Positions 6,227 through 7,520 of a stretch of DNA of 7,520 nt are shown here, one piece after another; position 1 is the stretch's first letter, and each line of letters opens with the position of its first letter. Below the pieces are notes generated by a model. The model was not told where the DNA came from and did no database searches. It saw nothing but the letters and a program-made list of their open reading frames with translations. The stretch is from Campylobacterales bacterium (GTDB lineage: Bacteria > Campylobacterota > Campylobacteria > Campylobacterales > QNZT01): contig JALULO010000216.1 of assembly GCA_027056215.1 (NCBI GenBank), positions 1 through 7,520 on the forward strand, in the 5' to 3' direction. The translations under genes were made by a program, and so were the position numbers.

Positions 6227-6247
6227 CGATTAAATGTGTATTAATCG
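6227..6247. promoter_or_regulatory. Dyad-symmetric candidate operator upstream of moaC
   Basis: CGATTAA (6227-6233) is repeated in perfect inverse complement (TTAATCG, 6241-6247) with a 7-base spacer, ATGTGTA. The right arm ends 4 bases before the extended -10 of moaC, and the dyad overlies where a -35 would be. A 7-7-7 dyad in that position looks like a binding site for a dimeric regulator. The core TTAA-N7-TTAA is one base longer than the TTAA-N6-TTAA of Crp/Fnr-type boxes, so the regulator cannot be named. Confidence 0.4.
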
Positions 6248-6251
6248 TGTA

Positions 6252-6260
6252 TGGTATAAT
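6252..6260 (+). promoter_or_regulatory. Extended -10 promoter of moaC and the DUF493 gene
   Basis: TGGTATAAT combines a perfect TATAAT hexamer with a correctly placed TG extension. Transcription would start near 6267, giving a leader under 20 bases that carries AAGGA (6271-6275). This excludes the upstream in-frame ATG at 6234 as the start of moaC. Confidence 0.7.
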
Positions 6261-6284
6261 GATGAAAAAAAAGGAATGAAGCGT

Positions 6285-6755
6285 ATGAAATTAACCCATT
6301 TAGATGAGAAAGATAGACCAAAAATGGTAGATGTCACTGATAAAGACGCAACCGTAAGGATAGCCGTTGCCAGTGGCACTATACAGATGAGCCAAGAAGC
6401 ATATGATATGATTGTATCAAATCAGACAAAAAAAGGACCCGTGTTGCAAACCGCAGTTATAGCAGCTATTCAGGCTACAAAGCAGACATCAACTTTGATA
6501 CCAATGTGTCATCCTTTGATGTTGACATCTGTGAAAGTTGATGTTGTCGAACTTCCTTCTTTGCCAGGATTTAAACTTGAAGTTATGGCAAAGTTGACAG
6601 GTAAAACAGGTGTTGAGATGGAGGCTTTGACGGGTACAAGTATAGGATTGTTAACGATTTATGATATGGCAAAAGCGATTGATAAATCTATGGTTATTTC
6701 AGATGTAAGACTAGAATCTAAAAGCGGAGGTAAAAGTGGTGAATTTAAACGATAA
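6285..6755 (+). CDS. moaC: Cyclic pyranopterin monophosphate synthase MoaC (molybdenum cofactor synthesis)
   Basis: MoaC acts with MoaA: it converts the cyclised GTP product (3',8-cH2GTP) to cyclic pyranopterin monophosphate in the cytoplasm, the first stage of molybdenum cofactor synthesis. With the chosen start it has 156 residues, normal for the family. Conserved blocks: LTHLDEKDRPKMVDV (3-17), KGPVLQTAVIAAIQATKQT (50-68), LIPMCHPL (71-78, Cys75-His76), the TGVEMEALT block (108-116) running on to IGLLTIYDMAKAID (120-133) with the catalytic-type Lys130, and SKSGGKSGEF (145-154). ATG 6285 is preferred because AAGGA ends 9 bases before it; ATG 6276 directly abuts that site and ATG 6234 lies upstream of the promoter. 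No other moa or mob gene is in the window. The gene overlaps the DUF493 gene by 20 bases, so the two are co-transcribed. All key residues are present. Confidence 0.96.
   Translation: MKLTHLDEKDRPKMVDVTDKDATVRIAVASGTIQMSQEAYDMIVSNQTKKGPVLQTAVIAAIQATKQTSTLIPMCHPLMLTSVKVDVVELPSLPGFKLEVMAKLTGKTGVEMEALTGTSIGLLTIYDMAKAIDKSMVISDVRLESKSGGKSGEFKR
6726..6730 (+). promoter_or_regulatory. Ribosome binding site of the DUF493 gene, inside moaC
   Basis: GGAGG lies 5 bases before the GTG at 6736 and 8 before a second in-frame GTG at 6739. The same bases encode part of the invariant Ser-Gly-Gly-Lys-Ser-Gly motif of MoaC (Gly148-Gly149). It is the strongest Shine-Dalgarno match in the window and supports a GTG start for the downstream gene. 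Confidence 0.7.
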
Positions 6756-6999
6756 AAAACTTGAACTTACCTATCCTGTAAATTGGGATTATAAGGTGAT
6801 TATCCATAAAGAGTGTGATATACATGATATCGCAAAATGTGTTTTTGGGGATAGAGATCATAAAATAGTAAAATCAAATAAGAGCACGGGTGAGAAGTAT
6901 CATAGTTATAAAGTCAGTACACTAGTACACAATGAAGATGATCGCAAAGAACTTTTTCATCAATTAAAAGAACATGATAATGTAAAAATGGTTTTATAA
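6736..6999 (+). CDS. YbeD-like DUF493 family protein
   Basis: The gene encodes an 87-residue cytoplasmic protein of the DUF493/YbeD family, a small ferredoxin-like alpha/beta fold resembling regulatory ACT-type domains. Biochemical role unknown. Family marks are LTYPVNWDYKVI near the N-terminus (11-22), the KSTGEKYHSYKVSTLV segment (49-64, matching the KGNYHSVSI region of E. coli YbeD), and the closing LKEHDNVKMVL (77-87, compare KIDIVRMVL in YbeD). Two cysteines are present (27 and 35). The start is GTG 6736 or GTG 6739; the strong GGAGG at 6726-6730 fits either, and no ATG is available near the family N-terminus. It overlaps moaC by 20 bases in another frame, so translation is probably coupled to it. 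Its stop codon directly abuts the complement of the opposing gene's stop, forming TTATAA. In many proteobacteria ybeD lies near lipoate genes, which are absent here. Confidence 0.9.
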   Translation: MVNLNDKKLELTYPVNWDYKVIIHKECDIHDIAKCVFGDRDHKIVKSNKSTGEKYHSYKVSTLVHNEDDRKELFHQLKEHDNVKMVL

Positions 7000-7518
7000 A
7001 CCGAAGCTGATACCTATATTTAGTGTGAGCGCAAATTCATTTTTAAAATGATGTTCTCTCCTTTGAAAAATACGAGGACTAGTATCAAGATAGAGCCATT
7101 TTTTAAGATAGCGTATATAACTGATACTTATCCCTTGCCAATCTTTGATAAAGTGTTTATCAGATCTATCAACAGTTGCATATGTTATCCAATACGAGAA
7201 CAAGTTCTTGCTATCATGATTATAATGCAACTTGAGATAATGTTCTATGTGGGTAATTTGTTTATTATCATGATTTGTATATATGTCATTGCGTTGTTCT
7301 AATAAAAAAGTATTATTGAGTACTTTATAAAAAACAATTTTAGCAGACTTGGCAAAATAAACTTGATTGATAAAATAGTAAAGACTCATTCGTATTTTTA
7401 CAGATGCATTATCAGATAAAAGAAAATCTTTATCTAAATTTAATTGCTGATAAAATCCAAAAGGTGAATGAATTTTAAATCCTAGTTTTGTATAAAGGCT
7501 ATAATCTTTTGCTCTGAT
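6994..7518 (-). CDS. Probable outer-membrane beta-barrel protein, C-terminal part (5' end outside window)
   Basis: The frame stays open from the right edge to TAA (complement of 6994-6996), giving 174 visible residues; the ATG at 7389 is internal, since coding continues upstream of it to the edge (for example KLGFKIHSPFGFYQQLNL). The sequence is rich in aromatic and alternating polar/hydrophobic residues, in stretches of about 10 separated by short polar turns: ITHIEHYLKLHYNH, LFSYWITYATVD, GISISYIRYL, WLYLDTSPRIFQRRE, and the final FALTLNIGISFGL. That pattern and an aromatic-containing last strand are typical of outer-membrane barrels, where the last strand carries the BAM recognition signal. 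I do not recognise the family, and no substrate can be proposed. The absence of cysteines and of any long hydrophobic helix fits this reading. A soluble periplasmic beta protein is the main alternative. It converges on and overlaps the DUF493 gene. Confidence 0.65.
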   Translation of the reverse strand: MRAKDYSLYTKLGFKIHSPFGFYQQLNLDKDFLLSDNASVKIRMSLYYFINQVYFAKSAKIVFYKVLNNTFLLEQRNDIYTNHDNKQITHIEHYLKLHYNHDSKNLFSYWITYATVDRSDKHFIKDWQGISISYIRYLKKWLYLDTSPRIFQRREHHFKNEFALTLNIGISFGL

Positions 7519-7520
7519 AA

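Noticed and set aside
6227..6247. Calling the moaC dyad a defined Crp/Fnr or Nss box
   Set aside because: The arms are right in style, but the spacer is one base too long for TTAA-N6-TTAA or TTGAT-N4-ATCAA sites, so only a generic operator is claimed.
6234..6284. Possible longer start for moaC at 6234 or 6276
   Set aside because: 6234 lies upstream of the -10 box and inside the dyad; 6276 directly abuts the AAGGA site with no spacing. The family N-terminus (KLTHLDE) begins at 6285.
7048..7302. Plus-strand open frame of 84 codons near the right end
   Set aside because: It is antisense to the barrel-like gene, lacks a ribosome site, and its composition does not look like a protein; the minus frame is open all the way to the window edge.
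1..7520. A mobile island, phage, defence system or CRISPR locus
   Set aside because: No integrase, transposase, tRNA, direct repeats or compositional break is visible; every gene belongs to or resembles core chromosomal families.

Overview
The window is AT-rich and gene-dense, and reads as chromosomal DNA of a Campylobacterota (epsilonproteobacterial) species, most like the Sulfurimonas/Sulfurovum type. This rests on recognising protein styles (the NIT/HAMP/CZB chemoreceptor, a YbiT-type ABC-F protein, a short moaC-DUF493 pair), on AAGGA-type ribosome sites, and on -10 boxes that lack a clear -35. No alignment was run, so the genus is inference. There are no RNA genes, insertion sequences, CRISPR arrays or long repeats, and no stretch above 300 bases lacks a gene.

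Layout, left to right. (1) 3-206, +: the C-terminal end of an EAL-type c-di-GMP phosphodiesterase, cut by the window edge. (2) 250-2919, +: a large transmembrane chemoreceptor with a periplasmic NIT sensor, up to three HAMP-like modules, the signalling hairpin and a C-terminal zinc-binding CZB domain. (3) 2927-3268, -: a small DUF4870/Tic20-like membrane protein, convergent with the chemoreceptor; one perfect hairpin spans both stop regions. (4) 3326-3616, +: a 96-residue acidic protein of unknown function, divergent from the membrane protein across a compact region with two back-to-back TATAAT boxes. (5) 3665-4021 and 4024-5610, +: an ArsC-family arsenate reductase-like protein and a YbiT-type ABC-F ATPase, 2 bases apart and almost certainly one operon. 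(6) 5642-6166, -: an exported TlpA/ResA-type thioredoxin, convergent with the ABC-F gene across a hairpin. (7) 6285-6755 and 6736-6999, +: moaC and a YbeD/DUF493 gene, overlapping by 20 bases and driven by an extended -10 promoter with a dyad-symmetric candidate operator. (8) 6994-7518, -: the C-terminal part of a probable outer-membrane beta-barrel protein, convergent with and overlapping the DUF493 gene by 6 bases.

The genes do not form one pathway. The left end is signalling (c-di-GMP turnover, chemotaxis), the centre holds housekeeping or stress genes (arsenate/thiol chemistry, ribosome-associated ATPase), and the right end covers periplasmic thiol redox, molybdenum cofactor synthesis and outer membrane. 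A link between the nitrate/nitrite-type NIT sensor and moaC (molybdenum cofactor for nitrate reductase) is possible but only thematic. I found no convincing undescribed system. The most notable points are compact regulatory architecture (a terminator inside coding sequence, a ribosome site inside the MoaC active-site motif, symmetric divergent promoters) and a few unusual residues in otherwise conserved proteins.
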